NCBI GenBank assembly: GCA_002692325.1 | Contig: NZJU01000040.1 | Coordinates: 1 to 9,074, forward strand | Direction: 5' to 3' | From: Candidatus Pelagibacter sp. | GTDB taxonomy: Bacteria > Pseudomonadota > Alphaproteobacteria > Pelagibacterales > Pelagibacteraceae | DNA: 9,074 nucleotides | Shown here: piece by piece, positions 7,247 to 9,074 of the stretch | How the letters are laid out: every line of letters starts with the position of its first letter | Position numbering within the stretch: position 1 is the stretch's first letter | The notes under the pieces: generated by a model | The model's input: the letters and a program-made list of their open reading frames with translations, nothing else | The model's database searches: none | What the model was told of the DNA's origin: nothing | Program-made: the position numbers and the translations under genes

Positions 7247-8242
7247 ATGTCAAATTTCGTAAATAAATTAAAAGAGGGTCAAAATCTATCATTTGATGAA
7301 AGTAAGTCTCTTTTCAATCAGCTCATGGAAGGTAAATATAACGATAGTATTATAATTGAAATATTAGAGTCTCTTCTTAAAAAAGGCGAAACAAAAGATG
7401 AGATAGCAGGTGGTATTTATGTGCTGAGAGAAAAAGCACTCAAAGTAAAGGTAGATCAAAACGCTATTGATACTTGTGGAACAGGTGGCGACGGGCAGAA
7501 CTCGTTAAATATTTCAACTGCTGCAGCTATAGTTTTAGCTAGTATGGGTGTAAAGGTGGCTAAGCACGGCAACAAAGCTGTCTCTTCAAATTGTGGTTCT
7601 GCGGATGTACTGGAAGCTCTTAAGATAAATATAAATTTAAAACCAAATGAAGTAGAAGAAAATATTAAAAAATATAATTTTGCTTTCATGTTCGCTCCAA
7701 ATTATCACTCTGCTATGAAGTATGTCGGCCCTGCAAGGAAAAAATTGGGTAAAAAAACAATATTTAATTTAATTGGACCACTTAGTAGCCCCGCTCAAGT
7801 AAAAAGACAAGTTGTTGGAGTATTTGATAAAAAGTGGATGAAACCATTTGCCGAAGCATTAAAAGAAAACGGTGTTATTCATGCTTATATTGTGCACAGT
7901 GAAGATGGAATGGATGAGATTTCTCCTTTTGAAAAAACAAATATTATAGAACTTAAAGATGATATTATTAACGAATTTGTAATTGATCCAAAAAAACTTG
8001 GATTAAACTCAAGTAACAAAGAAAATTTAAAAGGAAAAAATGCAAGTTATAATTCAGAAAAAATTTTAGAAATTTATGAAGGTCAATCTAATGAATTTTC
8101 ACAATCTGTGGCTCTTAATGTGGCTGCAGGATTAGTTATCTCTGGTATGGAAAATGATTACAATTTGGCTTTCGAAAAAGCCTCTTATCATTTAAGTTCA
8201 GGAAATGTTTTAAGACATCTTACAAAAATGCAATCATTATGA
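7247..8242 (+). CDS. trpD: Anthranilate phosphoribosyltransferase
   Basis: Transfers phosphoribose from PRPP to anthranilate, the second dedicated step of tryptophan synthesis. It has 331 residues, standard for the stand-alone enzyme with no fused glutaminase domain. The helical N-terminal domain (about 1-65) is followed by the PRPP-binding glycine-rich DTCGTGGDG (75-83), NIST (88-91), KHGN (106-109), the SSNCGSADVLEALG-like region (113-125), FAPNYHSAMKYVGPAR (149-164) and the metal-binding pair Asp223-Glu224 in GMDEIS. Arg164, Asp223 and Glu224 fall at the same numbers as remembered for the Sulfolobus enzyme. The ATG comes one base after the trpG stop and the TGA overlaps the trpC ATG. No key residue is missing. 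Confidence 0.98.
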   Translation: MSNFVNKLKEGQNLSFDESKSLFNQLMEGKYNDSIIIEILESLLKKGETKDEIAGGIYVLREKALKVKVDQNAIDTCGTGGDGQNSLNISTAAAIVLASMGVKVAKHGNKAVSSNCGSADVLEALKININLKPNEVEENIKKYNFAFMFAPNYHSAMKYVGPARKKLGKKTIFNLIGPLSSPAQVKRQVVGVFDKKWMKPFAEALKENGVIHAYIVHSEDGMDEISPFEKTNIIELKDDIINEFVIDPKKLGLNSSNKENLKGKNASYNSEKILEIYEGQSNEFSQSVALNVAAGLVISGMENDYNLAFEKASYHLSSGNVLRHLTKMQSL

Positions 8243-9033
8243 TGAAAAATATATTAGAAGAAATAATTAAAAATAAAAAAAAAACTTTAGATTTTATAAA
8301 AAAAGAAAAATCTTTAGATATATTAGAAAAAAATATTAATGAGTGTAAATTTTATAATTTCAAAAATACTATTCGAAAAAATAGAGGTGTTTCTTTAATT
8401 TCAGAAATAAAAAAAGCTAGCCCATCTGCTGGTATTATAAAAGATAATTTTAATCATTTAGATATTGCAAAGATGTACATTGATAATGGTGCAACTTGTC
8501 TTTCTGTTCTAACTGAAGAAAAGTTTTTCTTAGGAAACTTAAATCATATAAAAGATATAAAAAAAATATTTGAAATACCAATTTTAGCAAAGGATTTTTT
8601 TATAGATCCTTATCAAGTTATTTTGTCGAAAAGTTATGGATGTGACTGTATATTAATTATTTTATCAGCTTTAAGTGAAAAACAAGCTGATGAGATATAT
8701 TCTGAAGCTTTAAAATATAATTTATCTGTAATAGTTGAAGTTCATAATCAAAGGGAGGCTGAAGCTGCCTTAAAATATAATGAAGCTCTAATTGGCATCA
8801 ATAATAGAAATTTAAAAACTTTACAAGTATCGATAGATAATACAATTTCAATTTTTAATGTTTTAAAATCTCATAATGAACCTTTAATATCTGAAAGTGG
8901 TATTAAAAATGATATTGACGCAAAGTATATTTTTGACAAAACAGGTATTAAAAATTTCCTGATTGGAGAATCACTTTTAAAATCTGACAATCCAGGTGAA
9001 TTAATGAGAAAAATAACACAAATTACCCAATAA
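8239..9033 (+). CDS. trpC: Indole-3-glycerol phosphate synthase
   Basis: Closes the indole ring by decarboxylating and cyclising carboxyphenylaminodeoxyribulose phosphate. The 264-residue single-domain TIM barrel has no fused TrpF domain. Motifs are SEIKKASPS (55-63) with Glu56 and catalytic Lys58, LAKDFFIDPYQ (116-126) with Lys118, VEVHN (166-170) with Glu167, GINNRNL (186-192), and the phosphate-binding ISESGI (217-222) and LIGESLL (241-247). Two adjacent ATGs are possible: 8239, overlapping the trpD stop by four bases, or 8242, overlapping by one base. The protein would differ by one methionine, and the sequence does not decide between them. The TAA at 9031-9033 closes the visible trp unit. 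The TrpF, TrpB and TrpA steps are not encoded here. Confidence 0.97.
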   Translation: MMKNILEEIIKNKKKTLDFIKKEKSLDILEKNINECKFYNFKNTIRKNRGVSLISEIKKASPSAGIIKDNFNHLDIAKMYIDNGATCLSVLTEEKFFLGNLNHIKDIKKIFEIPILAKDFFIDPYQVILSKSYGCDCILIILSALSEKQADEIYSEALKYNLSVIVEVHNQREAEAALKYNEALIGINNRNLKTLQVSIDNTISIFNVLKSHNEPLISESGIKNDIDAKYIFDKTGIKNFLIGESLLKSDNPGELMRKITQITQ

Positions 9034-9074
9034 ATTTGCCCTTTATAAAGAGTTGTAATTTTAAAAGAACTTTT
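9034..9074. other. Tail after trpC, no complete gene
   Basis: These 41 bases contain a perfect 10-base palindrome CTTTATAAAG (9041-9050) and a small inverted repeat AAAAG-AA-CTTTT (9063-9074) that the window edge cuts. Neither forms the GC-rich hairpin plus T-run of a normal intrinsic terminator. There is no plus-strand ATG or GTG. The minus strand is open from the edge to a TAA at 9023-9025, encoding KVLLKLQLFIKGKFIG, which could be the end of a convergent gene overlapping the trpC 3' end. Sixteen codons are too few to claim this. Confidence 0.35.

Noticed and set aside
7456..7689. 77-codon minus-strand open frame opposite trpD
   Set aside because: It covers the conserved PRPP-binding segment of TrpD in reverse, so it is a shadow frame.
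9041..9074. Palindrome CTTTATAAAG and AAAAG-AA-CTTTT as a trp operon terminator
   Set aside because: The stems are AT-only or nearly so, one has no loop, and no T-run follows within the window. The sequence ends too soon to judge.

Overview
This is an ordinary housekeeping stretch of a streamlined, strongly AT-rich Gram-negative genome. The best match by gene order and protein style is an alphaproteobacterium of the SAR11/Pelagibacterales kind. The support is a very AT-rich composition with lysine-, asparagine- and isoleucine-rich proteins, a TrpE whose N-terminus follows the alphaproteobacterial pattern, the leftward order tpiA-secG-pyrG-kdsA-eno, and the order ppiD-trpE-trpG-trpD-trpC. KdsA implies a Kdo-containing outer membrane. 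The assignment to SAR11 is an inference from style and remembered synteny, not from a search.

Layout: two transcription units diverge from a 64-base gap at 3721-3784. Leftward (minus strand) run tpiA (glycolysis), secG (protein export), pyrG (CTP synthesis), kdsA (Kdo-8-phosphate synthase) and the first 62 codons of eno (enolase), cut by the left edge. Rightward (plus strand) run a short ppiD-like membrane-anchored periplasmic chaperone, then trpE, trpG, trpD and trpC. The last 41 bases hold no complete gene.

How the genes work together: TrpE and TrpG form anthranilate synthase, TrpD adds phosphoribosyl from PRPP, and TrpC closes the indole ring. Four of the tryptophan pathway polypeptides are therefore encoded here, and trpF, trpB and trpA must lie elsewhere. 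TpiA and Eno are glycolysis/gluconeogenesis enzymes. Eno and related steps supply phosphoenolpyruvate, which KdsA uses, and PyrG makes the CTP needed later for CMP-Kdo. SecG and PpiD both belong to protein export and periplasmic folding.

Packing is extreme: only about 152 of 9074 bases lie outside genes, several junctions overlap by 1-4 bases or abut, and none of the gene starts has a clear Shine-Dalgarno motif. I found no mobile element, CRISPR, RNA gene, riboswitch or convincing terminator, and no new multi-gene system. The points most worth a second look are the paired substitutions at the TpiA dimer-interface and active-site motifs, the reduced PpiD lacking parvulin signature residues, and the absence of any regulatory space in front of the trp genes.
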